In this document: one piece after another, positions 20,114-30,731 of the stretch
How the letters are laid out: each line of letters starts with the position of its first letter
How positions within the stretch are numbered: position 1 is the stretch's first letter
Origin: an uncultured Alphaproteobacteria bacterium
GTDB lineage: Bacteria > Pseudomonadota > Alphaproteobacteria > HIMB59 > GCA-002718135
Direction: 5' to 3'
Assembly: GCA_902522015.1 (NCBI GenBank)
Contig: CABYTX010000010.1
Coordinates: 1-34,494, forward strand
DNA length: 34,494 bases
Notes under the pieces: model-generated
Seen by the model: only the letters and a program-made list of their open reading frames with translations
Databases searched by the model: none
Told to the model about the DNA's origin: nothing
Translations under genes and position numbers: made by a program

Positions 20114-21836
20114 TTTTATAAAAGACCTTTCAGATTTTTTATTTGATTTTACAGATTTTTTAGAGAGTAACAAATTTATATCTCCAATCAATAAAAAACA
20201 GATTAGCATCGATTTCTCTTCAAATAGTAAACAAGGTGATTTGGCAACGAACTTTTATTTAATTGTTAAAAGAAAAATTATTAATGAAAATTTTAATATT
20301 GAAAAAGAACTAAATGATAGAATTAAATCAATCAAATTTATCGATCATTTTGAGGTTTCAAAAAATGGTTTTATAAATTTTTTTTTAAAAGATGAATTTG
20401 TATTAAGAAGTTTAAAAGAAATTTATAGTAAAAATTTTTTAAATCATGTTAATTATGGTGCAGATAGAAAAATAAATGTCGAATTTGTTTCAGCTAATCC
20501 AACTGGACCATTGCATATAGCTCATATAAGAGGTGCTGTATTTGGAGATGTATTAAGCTCTCTTTATACTAAAACAGGTTTTGATGTTACTAGAGAATAT
20601 TACGTTAATGATGCAGGTTCTCAAATTGATAAATTATCAAACTCTCTTTTGAAACGATATTTACAATTATTTGATAAAAAAATTGAGTTAGAAGAAGATG
20701 AGTATCCTGGTGAATACTTAATAGATATTGCCAAAAAAATTAAAAATGAAGATGGTGATAAGTGGTTAAACTTTCAGCAAGAAGAAACAATTCAATATTT
20801 TAAAAATTTCGCATTAAAAAATATACTTTTAAGCATAAAATCAGATTTAGAATTAATAAACATAAGATTTGATAAATTTACTCATGAAACTGAAATAGAA
20901 AAAAGTAAAATTATTGACGAACTTTTTTTAATCTTGGATGAAAAAAAATTATTATATGAAGGTATTTTAGAGAAACCAAAGGGTGATGATTCTGATTGGG
21001 AGCCAAGAGAGCAACTATTATTTAGATCCTCTAAATTACTAGACAATGAAGATCGAGCATTAAAAAAATCAAATGGTGAATGGACCTATTTTGCAAATGA
21101 TGCAGCATATCATTTAGATAAATGTAAAAGAAATTTTGACAGATTAGTAAATATTTGGGGGTCTGATCATATTGGCTATATTCCAAGAATGAATTCGTTA
21201 ATTAAAGCTATTAAAGATGATGAAACTTATTTAAACATTTTAACTTGTCAGATTGTAAGTTTAATTCAAAATAAACAAAAAATTAAAATGTCAAAAAGAT
21301 CTGGAAATTTTGTAACATTAGCTAATGTTCATTCTAAGGTTGGAAAAGATCCTATAAGGTACTACATGATTTCTACTAAAAATGAGACAGCAATTGACTT
21401 TAATTTAGATTCTGTTGTTGAAAAAAATAAAGATAACAAAGTTTTTTATTGTCAATACGCACACGCTAGAGCTTCATCAGTAATTAATAAAGCAAATGAA
21501 TTAGGTATAAAAATTAAAAAAGATTATAATTTTACTGAAATACAAAATCTATCTGATGAGGAGGTAAAATTAATCAAAAAGTTAATTTGTTATCCTTATT
21601 TGTTGTATCAATCATCATATTATAATGAACCACATCGACTAATAAATTACTTAGAAGAAATATCCTCTGATTTCCATTCAATTTGGAATAAAGGTAAAGA
21701 TAATGAATCACTTCGTTTTATAGATTCAAAAAATATAGAAAAGACAATTTCAAAACTATTTTGGTTGGAATCATTTAGAGTTGTTTTAAAAGATATATTT
21801 TCAATTATTGATATAAGCGCACCTGAAACAATGTAA
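20106..21836 (+). CDS. argS: Arginyl-tRNA synthetase
   Basis: EFVSANPTGPLHIAHIRGAVFGD, KMSKRSGNFVTL. GTG at 20106 (VNNFIKDLSDF) gives a short overlap with dgt; preferred over track start 20079. Confidence 0.93.
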   Translation: MNNFIKDLSDFLFDFTDFLESNKFISPINKKQISIDFSSNSKQGDLATNFYLIVKRKIINENFNIEKELNDRIKSIKFIDHFEVSKNGFINFFLKDEFVLRSLKEIYSKNFLNHVNYGADRKINVEFVSANPTGPLHIAHIRGAVFGDVLSSLYTKTGFDVTREYYVNDAGSQIDKLSNSLLKRYLQLFDKKIELEEDEYPGEYLIDIAKKIKNEDGDKWLNFQQEETIQYFKNFALKNILLSIKSDLELINIRFDKFTHETEIEKSKIIDELFLILDEKKLLYEGILEKPKGDDSDWEPREQLLFRSSKLLDNEDRALKKSNGEWTYFANDAAYHLDKCKRNFDRLVNIWGSDHIGYIPRMNSLIKAIKDDETYLNILTCQIVSLIQNKQKIKMSKRSGNFVTLANVHSKVGKDPIRYYMISTKNETAIDFNLDSVVEKNKDNKVFYCQYAHARASSVINKANELGIKIKKDYNFTEIQNLSDEEVKLIKKLICYPYLLYQSSYYNEPHRLINYLEEISSDFHSIWNKGKDNESLRFIDSKNIEKTISKLFWLESFRVVLKDIFSIIDISAPETM

Positions 21837-22348
21837 TGATTAAAAGAATTATTTTTAAAAGAAAAAATAATCACATTTTAAAATATTCTTTATTATTATT
21901 GCTATTTATTATTATTCTTTATCTTATCTCATTTTATTATTTTAGTAATAGGGAGTATTTTGTCATTCCTAAATTTACTGATAAATATTTTGTTATTCCT
22001 ACTAATAAAGAAGGTGAGGTTGTTGATTATTTAGACAAGAAAAGTTTAAATAACATAGATAATGAAATTAAAGATTTTGATTTTAAAAATATAGACGAAC
22101 TTGATTTTACAATTCAATTATATAGCAATGATAATTTTGAAAATATTAATAAATATTTGTACAATTTATTAGAAAATAAAAAAGCAATTATAGATCATGA
22201 AGATATTTTTGTTTTTTATAAAAAAACTGAAATAGGTACACAATATTTTATTACCTATAAAAATTATATCTCTAAGAATAACGCTTTTGAAGCTTGTGAT
22301 TTATTAACAATTGTTAAGACTTGCATAATACTTAATTTACAAAATTAA
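21836..22348 (+). CDS. Single-TM protein with possible divergent SPOR-like C-terminal domain
   Basis: One N-terminal TM helix; C-terminal FTIQLYSNDNFENINKYLYNLLENKK...YFITYKNYISKNNAFEACDLL resembles SPOR; position between argS and scpA. Confidence 0.45.
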   Translation: MIKRIIFKRKNNHILKYSLLLLLFIIILYLISFYYFSNREYFVIPKFTDKYFVIPTNKEGEVVDYLDKKSLNNIDNEIKDFDFKNIDELDFTIQLYSNDNFENINKYLYNLLENKKAIIDHEDIFVFYKKTEIGTQYFITYKNYISKNNAFEACDLLTIVKTCIILNLQN

Positions 22349-22351
22349 TAA

Positions 22352-22370
22352 TATTGAGAGAATCTCAATA
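22352..22370 (+). other. Hairpin TATTGAGA-GAA-TCTCAATA between SPOR-like gene and scpA (possible weak terminator)
   Basis: 8-bp perfect stem, 3-nt loop, followed by ATTTTAT. Confidence 0.4.
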
Positions 22371-22387
22371 ATTTTATATAAAAAGTT

Positions 22388-23155
22388 GTGTTAAATGTTC
22401 CAGATACAGAAATAAAAGAAGGTCAATTTAACCTATTATTAGACAATTTTGAAGGTCCTATAGACCTTTTGTTGGTTTTGGCTAGATCACAGAAGGTTGA
22501 TTTATCTGATATATCTATATCCGAGTTAGCTGATCAATATATTAATTTTATTAATCAATATAGAAATATTCATATTGAAATAGCTGCAGATTATTTAGTG
22601 ATGGCAGCATGGCTAACGTATTTGAAATCAAGATTACTATTGCCAAAAGAAGAAAAAACAGATGAATATACAGCTGATGAATTAGAAGAGGCTTTAAAAT
22701 ATCAATTACAGAGACTAGAGGCTTTTCAAAATATTTCTAAAATCATATATTCAAGACCTCTTGTTAATAGAGATGTATTTTATGGGGGGTCATCTGAAGG
22801 TCTCAAAGTTAAATATAATATTAATTATACTTCTAATTTATATGACTTACTAAAATCATATAGTCAAATACTTAAATCGAATGAACAGGTAAAACAATTA
22901 ACTATTGAGTATTCAGAACTTTATTCAGTTGATCAAGCAGTTAAAAGATTAAAAGGTATTTTTGGAAATATTACAGAATGGACTAATTTTTTAAATGTAA
23001 TTCCAAATTTAATTAAAGCTAATAAGACAATTAATAAATCCATTATCTCATCTAATTTTGTTGCTTCTTTAGAATTATCAAAAAATGGCTTTATTGATTT
23101 AAAACAAGATGAAAGTTTTGGGAATATTTATTTAAAATTTAATCAAAATGAATAA
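22388..23155 (+). CDS. scpA: Segregation and condensation protein A
   Basis: LLLDNFEGPIDLLLVLARSQKVDLSDISISELADQYINFI; AADYLVMAAWLTYLKSRLLLP. Confidence 0.95.
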   Translation: MLNVPDTEIKEGQFNLLLDNFEGPIDLLLVLARSQKVDLSDISISELADQYINFINQYRNIHIEIAADYLVMAAWLTYLKSRLLLPKEEKTDEYTADELEEALKYQLQRLEAFQNISKIIYSRPLVNRDVFYGGSSEGLKVKYNINYTSNLYDLLKSYSQILKSNEQVKQLTIEYSELYSVDQAVKRLKGIFGNITEWTNFLNVIPNLIKANKTINKSIISSNFVASLELSKNGFIDLKQDESFGNIYLKFNQNE

Positions 23156-23783
23156 TAAAGATATTAAAATTTTAGAAGCAATATTATTTGCATCAGGAGA
23201 GCCACTTGATGAAAATGATTTAAAAGAAAAAATTAAAGATAAAAATAATATAAGTAAGCTATTACTAGAAATTAAAGATTTTTATAAAAATAGAGGTATT
23301 AATTTAATCAAAACTGGCAACAAATGGTCTTTTAGAACTGCTGAAGATCTCAGTGATGAATTAACAATTTTTAAAACACAGAAAAGAAAATTATCAAGAG
23401 CAGCATTAGAAACATTATCTATAATTGCTTACCAACAACCAATAACAAGATCAGAAATTGAAAATATTAGAGGTGTTCAAATGGGTAGAGGCTCTCTAGA
23501 TCATTTGATGGAAATAGGATGGATACGTCCTTCAGGTAGAAAAAGTATACCTGGTAAACCTACTTTATGGTCTACCACAGATTTGTTTGTTGAACATTTT
23601 GGATTGAATAGTTTATCCGATTTACCCAATAAAGAGGAGCTAAAGGCAAGTGGTTTTCTTGATAAACGTTCTGCGATTGCAACTATAAGTGATCTTGCCA
23701 AAAATGATGAAAATTTACAAAGTAATGATAATTTAGAACAGGATGATGAAAATAATATTGATGATTTTATTCAAAATACTTAG
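23148..23783 (+). CDS. scpB: Segregation and condensation protein B
   Basis: ILEAILFASGEPL, LSRAALETLSIIAYQQPITRSEIENIRGV. Confidence 0.95.
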   Translation: MNNKDIKILEAILFASGEPLDENDLKEKIKDKNNISKLLLEIKDFYKNRGINLIKTGNKWSFRTAEDLSDELTIFKTQKRKLSRAALETLSIIAYQQPITRSEIENIRGVQMGRGSLDHLMEIGWIRPSGRKSIPGKPTLWSTTDLFVEHFGLNSLSDLPNKEELKASGFLDKRSAIATISDLAKNDENLQSNDNLEQDDENNIDDFIQNT

Positions 23784-23833
23784 TTAACTTATTACTTCTT
23801 GTTTTTTTCCTATAGTTTCCGTATAAGCCCTGT

Positions 23834-24019
23834 ATGACACCTAGTATTTGGCAATTATTAATTGTACTCGTTATTGTTCTACTTCTTTTCGGTAGAGGTA
23901 AAATACCTCAACTTATGGGTGATATGGCAAAAGGAATCAAATCATTCAAGAGAGGAATGTCTGACGAAGAAAAAAAAGAAGATAAAAATTTAGAGAATAA
24001 AAACGACGAAGAAAAGTAA
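23834..24019 (+). CDS. tatA: Sec-independent translocase TatA
   Basis: [38 protein letters not shown]. Confidence 0.95.
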   Translation: MTPSIWQLLIVLVIVLLLFGRGKIPQLMGDMAKGIKSFKRGMSDEEKKEDKNLENKNDEEK

Positions 24020-24024
24020 ATATA

Positions 24025-24339
24025 ATGTTTACTTTTGGTTGGAGTGAAATTTTCTTAATTGGGATAATAGTCGTTGTTGTTATTGGCCCAAAAGATCTTC
24101 CAAAATTCATTAAACAAGTTGGATCTTTTACTAAATATATTAAAAAAATGTCTTCTGAATTTAAGTCATCTATAAATGAAATTGCTGAGGAGGAAGAAAT
24201 TAAAGAATTAGCTAAATCAGTCAAAGAGGTAAAAAAAATAAAAGACGGCATTAATATCAAAAAAAATTTTGAAAACGAGATTAAAGAAGTTCAAGAAACA
24301 GTGAAAATGACCGAGAATGAATTTTCAAAAAAAAATTAA
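24025..24339 (+). CDS. tatB: Sec-independent translocase TatB
   Basis: FGWSEIFLIGIIVVVVIGPKDLPKFIKQVGSF; between tatA and tatC. Confidence 0.93.
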   Translation: MFTFGWSEIFLIGIIVVVVIGPKDLPKFIKQVGSFTKYIKKMSSEFKSSINEIAEEEEIKELAKSVKEVKKIKDGINIKKNFENEIKEVQETVKMTENEFSKKN

Positions 24340-24354
24340 TTTATTATTTTTGTA

Positions 24355-25110
24355 ATGGCTGAAGAAAAATTTGAAGAAATGTCTCTAATAGGGCATCTCA
24401 CCGAGTTACGAAAAAGACTACTATGGAGTTTTTTATATATTTTATTAATCTTTATTGTTTGTTTTTACTTTGCAGATGAATTATTTGCCTTTTTAGCCAG
24501 TCCTCTAGTAGAACTATTTGATAAAGATAAAGGTCAAGGTTTTATTTATACAGCTTTACAAGAAGCTTTTTTTACAGAATTAAAAATAGCTTTTTTCTTT
24601 GCTTTATTTTTTTCATTCCCATTAATTGCAATACAAATATGGAGATTTATTGCACCAGGATTATACAAAAAGGAAAAGAGAGCTTTTTTACCCTATTTAG
24701 TTGCGACACCAATTTTATTTTTTGCCGGTGGATCAATGGTTTATTATATTATTGCGCCATTGGCATGGTCTTTTTTCCTATCTTATCAAAACCTTGGTTC
24801 TAGTGGTGTTCCTATTCGATTAGAAGCTAAGATGGGGGAATATTTATCCCTTATGATGCGATTTATTTTTGCTTTTGGTTTAGCATTTCAGCTTCCTGTT
24901 GTTTTATCTTTAATGGCAAGAGTAGGGATGGTTACTTATGAATCACTTAAAAAATTTAGAAAATATGCAATTGTATTAGCATTTTTATCGGCAGCATTCT
25001 TAACTCCACCTGATCCATTTAGTCAAATAAGTTTAGCTCTGCCAATTATATTTTTATACGAAGTTTCAATTTATATTGCAAAACTAATACAAAAAAATAA
25101 AGATAAGTAA
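24355..25110 (+). CDS. tatC: Sec-independent translocase TatC
   Basis: MSLIGHLTELRKRLLWS; six-TM protein; FLSAAFLTPPDPFSQ. Confidence 0.96.
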   Translation: MAEEKFEEMSLIGHLTELRKRLLWSFLYILLIFIVCFYFADELFAFLASPLVELFDKDKGQGFIYTALQEAFFTELKIAFFFALFFSFPLIAIQIWRFIAPGLYKKEKRAFLPYLVATPILFFAGGSMVYYIIAPLAWSFFLSYQNLGSSGVPIRLEAKMGEYLSLMMRFIFAFGLAFQLPVVLSLMARVGMVTYESLKKFRKYAIVLAFLSAAFLTPPDPFSQISLALPIIFLYEVSIYIAKLIQKNKDK

Positions 25111-26372
25111 TGCATAATATTAATTTTATCAGAGAAAATCCAACAGAGTTTGATAATTATATGAAACAAAGAGGTGAGCATCCAATATCAAATAAAATAT
25201 TAGAAATAGATAAAGTTAAAAGAGAAACTCAGACTGTTCTTCAGAACCTTTTAGCAGAAAGAAACTCTATTTCTAAAAATATTGGTAAACTTAAAAGTGA
25301 AAATAAAGATGCTTCATCAGAAATGAATAAAGTTGATGAAATTAAAAATAAAATTATTAATTTAAAGGAACTTGAGACTATTAAAGACGAGGAGCTAAAA
25401 ACTATTCTCTCTAGACTTCCAAATATAGCTGATAAGACTGTACCTATAGGAAGCAATGAAGCAGACAATACAAAATATAGAGAATGGGGTGAAAAACCAG
25501 AATTTGATTTTAATCCTAAAACTCATTTTGAATTAGGGGAAAATTTAGGTTTAATGAATTTTGAAACTGCATCTAAATTATCAGGATCTAGATTTGTTTT
25601 ATTAAAAAATCAACTTTCTAAGCTGGAAAGAGCAATAGCAAATTTTATGTTAGATAAGCATACGAATGAAAATGGTTATATTGAATATAATTTACCTTTT
25701 TTGGTTAAAGATTCTGCCCTTTTTGGAACAGGGCAATTACCTAAATTTGGTGAAGATTTATTTACTGCTGGGGAAGATCATTGGTTAATACCAACTGCTG
25801 AAGTTCCTTTAACAAACATGGTTAGAGAGGAAATACTTAACCAAAATCAATTACCCATGAGAGTTACTTCTTATACCCCATGTTTTAGATCAGAGGCTGG
25901 TGCTGCTGGTAAAGATACTCGTGGTATGTTAAGACAGCATCAATTTACTAAAGTTGAATTAGTTTCAATAGTAGAGCCACAGCATTCACAAGATGAATTA
26001 GAAAGAATGCTTGAAAGCGCTGAGAGTATTCTTCAAGATTTAAATATTCATTATAGGATTATGACTTTGTGTACTGGTGATATGGGCTTTTCAGCATCAA
26101 AAACATACGATATTGAAGTGTGGCTTCCAGGTGAAAATACTTATAGAGAAATTTCAAGCTGCTCAAATTGTAATGATTTTCAAGCTAGGAGAATGAATAC
26201 AAGATATAAATTAGAAAATAAAAATATTTTTGTTCATACACTTAATGGATCCGGCTTAGCAGTAGGAAGAACACTAATTGCTATTCTTGAAAATTATCAA
26301 ATGAAAGATGGAAATATTAAAATTCCAGAAGTTTTGAAAAAATATTTCAATAATTCTGATACTCTTATCTAG
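25110..26372 (+). CDS. serS: Seryl-tRNA synthetase
   Basis: N-terminal coiled coil; LIPTAEVPLTNM, TPCFRSEAGAAGKDTRGMLRQHQFTKVELV, LNGSGLAVGRTLIAILENYQ. Confidence 0.97.
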   Translation: MHNINFIRENPTEFDNYMKQRGEHPISNKILEIDKVKRETQTVLQNLLAERNSISKNIGKLKSENKDASSEMNKVDEIKNKIINLKELETIKDEELKTILSRLPNIADKTVPIGSNEADNTKYREWGEKPEFDFNPKTHFELGENLGLMNFETASKLSGSRFVLLKNQLSKLERAIANFMLDKHTNENGYIEYNLPFLVKDSALFGTGQLPKFGEDLFTAGEDHWLIPTAEVPLTNMVREEILNQNQLPMRVTSYTPCFRSEAGAAGKDTRGMLRQHQFTKVELVSIVEPQHSQDELERMLESAESILQDLNIHYRIMTLCTGDMGFSASKTYDIEVWLPGENTYREISSCSNCNDFQARRMNTRYKLENKNIFVHTLNGSGLAVGRTLIAILENYQMKDGNIKIPEVLKKYFNNSDTLI

Positions 26373-26998
26373 TGCTTGATGTAAGGAAAATAAGATTAAT
26401 ACTCGAGTTACGAGAGTCAGGTATTAGTAATGCTGAAGTTCTCTCTGCAATTGAAAAAATTCCAAGAGAAAAGTTTATTAGTGAAGCTTACAGAAATCAA
26501 GCTTATGAAAATATAGCTTTACCAATTGAAAATAATCAAACAATTAGTCAACCCTACGTTGTAGCAAGGATGACTGAATTACTTGATGTTAAAAGTAACC
26601 ACAAGGTATTAGAAATAGGCACTGGTAGTGGATATCAGTGTGCAGTATTATCAATCTTGGCAAGGCGTGTGTACACTATTGAAAGAATTAAAAATTTACA
26701 TGAAGGTTCTAATAATATTTTTGAGAAATTAAAATTAACTAATATTGTTTCAAAATACGATGATGGTAATAATGGTTGGATTGAACAAATACCTTTTGAT
26801 AGAATAATATTTACAGCAGCATCAAAAAAAATAAATAATGAAATTTTTTCTCATATTGAAAATGAAGGAATTATTGTTTGTCCTATTGTTAAAAATAACA
26901 AGCAAATACTTGTAAAATATATAAAACAAAATAATAAAATTATTTCTGAAGAATACGATGATGTTTTATTTGTTCCAAATCTTCAAGGTGTAGTATAG
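26372..26998 (+). CDS. pcm: Protein-L-isoaspartate O-methyltransferase
   Basis: LPIENNQTISQPYVVARMTELL, KVLEIGTGSGYQCAVLS; GTG start overlaps the serS stop. Confidence 0.88.
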   Translation: MLDVRKIRLILELRESGISNAEVLSAIEKIPREKFISEAYRNQAYENIALPIENNQTISQPYVVARMTELLDVKSNHKVLEIGTGSGYQCAVLSILARRVYTIERIKNLHEGSNNIFEKLKLTNIVSKYDDGNNGWIEQIPFDRIIFTAASKKINNEIFSHIENEGIIVCPIVKNNKQILVKYIKQNNKIISEEYDDVLFVPNLQGVV

Positions 26999-28356
26999 CT
27001 GTTTTGAATATTTCGAATTTTATTTGAAGAATAAAAATAATATAAGATACCAATTATCCAATGAACAAGAGTTAACGCAATAAACATATAGATATAGTTT
27101 TCTTCTATAAAATTATTTACAAATAATATTACAATTATAGGCACTAATACAAATCTAATTATGGCCATATACATTACTATTATTGCTTTTTTTAGCCCTT
27201 GGAATGAAGCATTAGAAATAAAGAAGAAAGGAAAAGCAGGAAAACCAAGTGCGTAAATTTTAAGATATATTGATCCATAGTAAATTACTTCTTTATCATC
27301 AGTAAATAATCTCATGGAATCTTCTGCAGTTATAAATAAGATTAATCCTGCTATAGTTAATATTATAACTCCTGTAATCATAGCTTTATTATAAGTTTCT
27401 AAAATTCTTTCATAGTTTTTAGCACCAAAATTTTGACCAACAATGGCTGTTACTGCTGTACTTAAACCTAATAAGGGTAAGAAAAGCAGTTGTTCATATC
27501 TTCCAGCTGAAGAAAAACCAGCAATTGCATCATTACCAAAACGACTTACAAAAAATAATAATATATATGATCCAAGAGCAATCATCATTAATCCTAATGC
27601 TGCTGGAATAGCCTGAAATGAAATTTCCTTAATTAAACTTAATCTAGGAATTAAATAATTATTTTTAAAATTTTCAAAAATCTCTGTTTTATAAATTTTA
27701 TATAGTAAATATAAAAGACCAATTATTTGAGAGAGTATTGTAGCTATTGCTATTCCAGCTATACCCATTGGCGCAAATAATTCAAAATTAATTATCTTTC
27801 CTGTAATTAATATTGGATTTAAAATTATATTAAGAAAAAAACTAAAAATTAAAACATTCCTATAACTTTTAGTATCTCCTTGAGCTGATAAACATGAATT
27901 ACATACCATCAGTAAAAGAATTATGACTGATCCTAAATAAATTACATTCATATATAATGATGAAAGATTAAGAGTTTTTGGATCATCATTTAGAGATTCT
28001 AAAATTATGTTTCCAAAATAAAGTCCAAAAATAGTTATAACTAAGCCTACTAAAATTGTTACAACAAAAGATTGTGAAAATGCATGACTTGCTTTTTTAA
28101 TATTTTTTTCTCCTAAAGAATTAGCAACATTACTTGTTGTAGCTATGCTCAGCCCTATCCCCAGAGCAATAATTATAAAATATACAGGAAATGTTTGACC
28201 AATAGCTGCTAAAGCTGTTTCAGAAATCATTCTACCTGCAAAGATTGTATCAACTAAAGAATAAAGATTATTAAATATAGTTCCAATTGAGGCTGGCAAA
28301 GCAATTTTTATAAATAGCTTATAGATATCTTCGTTAAGTAAATTAATTTTTTTCAT
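26983..28356 (-). CDS. MATE family multidrug efflux transporter
   Basis: Twelve-TM pattern; LYSLVDTIFAGRMISETALAAIGQTFPV. Confidence 0.88.
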   Translation of the reverse strand: MKKINLLNEDIYKLFIKIALPASIGTIFNNLYSLVDTIFAGRMISETALAAIGQTFPVYFIIIALGIGLSIATTSNVANSLGEKNIKKASHAFSQSFVVTILVGLVITIFGLYFGNIILESLNDDPKTLNLSSLYMNVIYLGSVIILLLMVCNSCLSAQGDTKSYRNVLIFSFFLNIILNPILITGKIINFELFAPMGIAGIAIATILSQIIGLLYLLYKIYKTEIFENFKNNYLIPRLSLIKEISFQAIPAALGLMMIALGSYILLFFVSRFGNDAIAGFSSAGRYEQLLFLPLLGLSTAVTAIVGQNFGAKNYERILETYNKAMITGVIILTIAGLILFITAEDSMRLFTDDKEVIYYGSIYLKIYALGFPAFPFFFISNASFQGLKKAIIVMYMAIIRFVLVPIIVILFVNNFIEENYIYMFIALTLVHWIIGILYYFYSSNKIRNIQNSYTTP

Positions 28357-28358
28357 AT

Positions 28359-29189
28359 TTATAAATATCTTAATTTAAACCTGGTACTATTTTCCTCTTG
28401 TTTTAAAATATTTTGAATTTCGTGTATTGCCTCTTTGAGGTTTTTCATTATAGATCTATTTGAAAAATTTATTAATAATAAGCCACTTCCTTGCATTCCA
28501 ACATTGTCTCCATATTTCATAATAGGCACTTCAACATTGATAATATTACTTATACCTTTTTTTCTAATATTCTGAATAAAGGAGTCATTTTCCAAAATAT
28601 TCAAAACTGGATACCATATGATGATTTTGGATTTTGAGAATAAATTATCAATATTATTTAGTATCTCCTCTACTTTTTCAAAATCATCCTTTATTTCATA
28701 TGATGGATCTATAAATACAAAATAATTCTTCTCTTTATTAACTTTATTAAAAATAAAATTAAATCCATCAGCATTTAAAATTTTAATATTGGTATATTTG
28801 TTTAAGTTTTTTTTTAATAATTCATATTCGTTCTTGTGTAGTTCACAAAAAAATAATTTATCTTTTACATTAGCTACGGATGAAATAAATATAGGTGATC
28901 CAGGATAAAAATTATTTTTTCCAGTAATTTTAGAAATAGTTGAAAGATAATTTTTAATTAAAATATTATTACCTTTGTAATTTTGTATCTTTTTAATTCC
29001 TTCTTTATACTCTTTATTCTTATCCATGTACTTTGATATATATTTATAAATTCCATTACCAGAATGAGTATCAATATAACTTATTGAATTATTTACTTTT
29101 TTTTCAAGATTATATAAGTAAAGCATAATAATGTGTTTCATAACATCTGCATGATTTCCAGCATGATATCCGTGTTTATAGCTAAGCAT
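28359..29189 (-). CDS. rlmJ: 23S rRNA (adenine(2030)-N6)-methyltransferase
   Basis: MLSYKHGYHAGNHADVMKHIIM; IDTHSGNGIY; FIDPSYE. Confidence 0.9.
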   Translation of the reverse strand: MLSYKHGYHAGNHADVMKHIIMLYLYNLEKKVNNSISYIDTHSGNGIYKYISKYMDKNKEYKEGIKKIQNYKGNNILIKNYLSTISKITGKNNFYPGSPIFISSVANVKDKLFFCELHKNEYELLKKNLNKYTNIKILNADGFNFIFNKVNKEKNYFVFIDPSYEIKDDFEKVEEILNNIDNLFSKSKIIIWYPVLNILENDSFIQNIRKKGISNIINVEVPIMKYGDNVGMQGSGLLLINFSNRSIMKNLKEAIHEIQNILKQEENSTRFKLRYL

Positions 29190-29316
29190 AAAAATAAAAA
29201 AAAATTGTTGAAATTAATTTCTTATTAGTTATTTAAAGTATTAAATTAATCAATATACAATATTTATATAAGTTAAATAAATTTAATCCCCCAATAATAA
29301 ATAAGGAGAATATAAT

Positions 29317-29520
29317 ATGCCAAGTGGTAAAATTAAATGGTTTAATCCGACCAAAGGTTATGGATTTATAGAAAATGATGATGGAGGAAAAGATGTTTTT
29401 CTTCATGTTTCAGCTTTAGAAGCTGCTGGTATTGATACTTTAGAAGAAGGTATGCCAGTTGAATTTGAAATCGGTGAAAACCGTGGAAAAGAAAACGCTA
29501 TTAATATTAAGAAAAAATAA
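29317..29520 (+). CDS. Cold-shock domain protein (Csp family)
   Basis: [31 protein letters not shown]; good SD (aaggag). Confidence 0.95.
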   Translation: MPSGKIKWFNPTKGYGFIENDDGGKDVFLHVSALEAAGIDTLEEGMPVEFEIGENRGKENAINIKKK

Positions 29521-29527
29521 TATTTAA

Positions 29528-29755
29528 TTGAATTCAAACAAACTTTTAGAATGGATTGGCGTAACAACAGCCATCCTTTATTCCCTACTAGTTGCATTTA
29601 ACATTGGATTAGAATTTATTGGTTTTTCATTATTATTGCTATCAGCATTATTAATTGGAGTCTGGGCCTATAAATTAAAACACAATGGGATATTGTTTTT
29701 ACAATTCTTCTACGCTGGTGCAGGTATTATAGGAATGTATAGATGGTTTGGATAA
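29528..29755 (+). CDS. Small membrane protein of unknown function
   Basis: 75-aa ORF (TTG start) with about three hydrophobic segments; tightly packed between csp and the EF-hand gene. Confidence 0.6.
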   Translation: MNSNKLLEWIGVTTAILYSLLVAFNIGLEFIGFSLLLLSALLIGVWAYKLKHNGILFLQFFYAGAGIIGMYRWFG

Positions 29756-29991
29756 AAATATTTTTTACATTTTTATTTTTACATTCTTCTATCGCATATT
29801 CTGCTGAATTAAATGAAGAAGAAGAAATGTACTTTAATTTTGTTGATTTAAATAATGATGGAGTTATTTCTTATGAAGAGATTGAACAATCATTAAATCT
29901 ACTCTTTCAAATTATAGATCTGAATCAAGATAATAAAATTTCTCAAAAAGAGATAAATGAATTAAAAGGTATAATTGAATCTTTAAAATGA
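29743..29991 (+). CDS. Secreted EF-hand (calmodulin-like) small protein
   Basis: Signal peptide, then DLNNDGVISYEE and DLNQDNKISQKE calcium-binding loops. Confidence 0.8.
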   Translation: MVWIKIFFTFLFLHSSIAYSAELNEEEEMYFNFVDLNNDGVISYEEIEQSLNLLFQIIDLNQDNKISQKEINELKGIIESLK

Positions 29992-30731
29992 GTATTTGGG
30001 GAAGAGTTATAGGCGGAGCAGCAGGATTTGCTTTAGGCGGACCTATAGGGGCTATATTAGGTGTAATGGCTGGTGGTGCTTTTGACAGAAGATCTAAATC
30101 AAAGTCATCATTTAACTTCAATCGAATAAATAATAATCAAAAACAACAAATTTTTACATTAAGTTTTATTATTCTAGCTGCAAAATTAGCTAAATCAGAT
30201 GGCATTGTATCAGATGATGAAATCAGAGCATTTAAAGAAAAATTTAAAGTTCCAAAATCTGAAATTCCTAAAGTTGCAAAAATATTCAATGAGGCAAAAA
30301 AAGATACGTATGGCTATAAACAAATAGCAAATCAAGTAGGAGATTTATTTTCAGCTAATAAAATTTTATTGGAAGAATTATTAAATAATTTATTTTATAT
30401 TGCTGCATCTGATGGAAAGGTATCTATTAGTGAAATAGATTTTTTAAGATCAATTTCTAAATCATTTAAATTTAGTGAAAAAGATTTCCAAAGAATTTTC
30501 CAATCAAATTTAAAAAACAGTGAATCTGACCCTTACAAAATATTGGGTGTGAATAGATCGTCCACTGATAATGAGATAAGAAAAAAATGGATAAAATTAA
30601 ATAAAGAACATCACCCAGATAATTTAATTGCCAAAGGTATGCCAAAAGAATTTATTAAACAATCTAATAAAGAGTTAGCAGCTATAAATATTGCTTACGA
30701 TAAAATTAAAGAAATTAGAGGAATTTCTTGA
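29988..30731 (+). CDS. DjlA-like protein: glycine-rich membrane segment, TerB domain, C-terminal J domain
   Basis: GGAAGFALGGPIGAILGVMAGGAFD; TerB-like middle; C-terminal DPYKILGVNRSSTDNEIRKKWIKLNKEHHPDN (HPD). Confidence 0.85.
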   Translation: MSIWGRVIGGAAGFALGGPIGAILGVMAGGAFDRRSKSKSSFNFNRINNNQKQQIFTLSFIILAAKLAKSDGIVSDDEIRAFKEKFKVPKSEIPKVAKIFNEAKKDTYGYKQIANQVGDLFSANKILLEELLNNLFYIAASDGKVSISEIDFLRSISKSFKFSEKDFQRIFQSNLKNSESDPYKILGVNRSSTDNEIRKKWIKLNKEHHPDNLIAKGMPKEFIKQSNKELAAINIAYDKIKEIRGIS

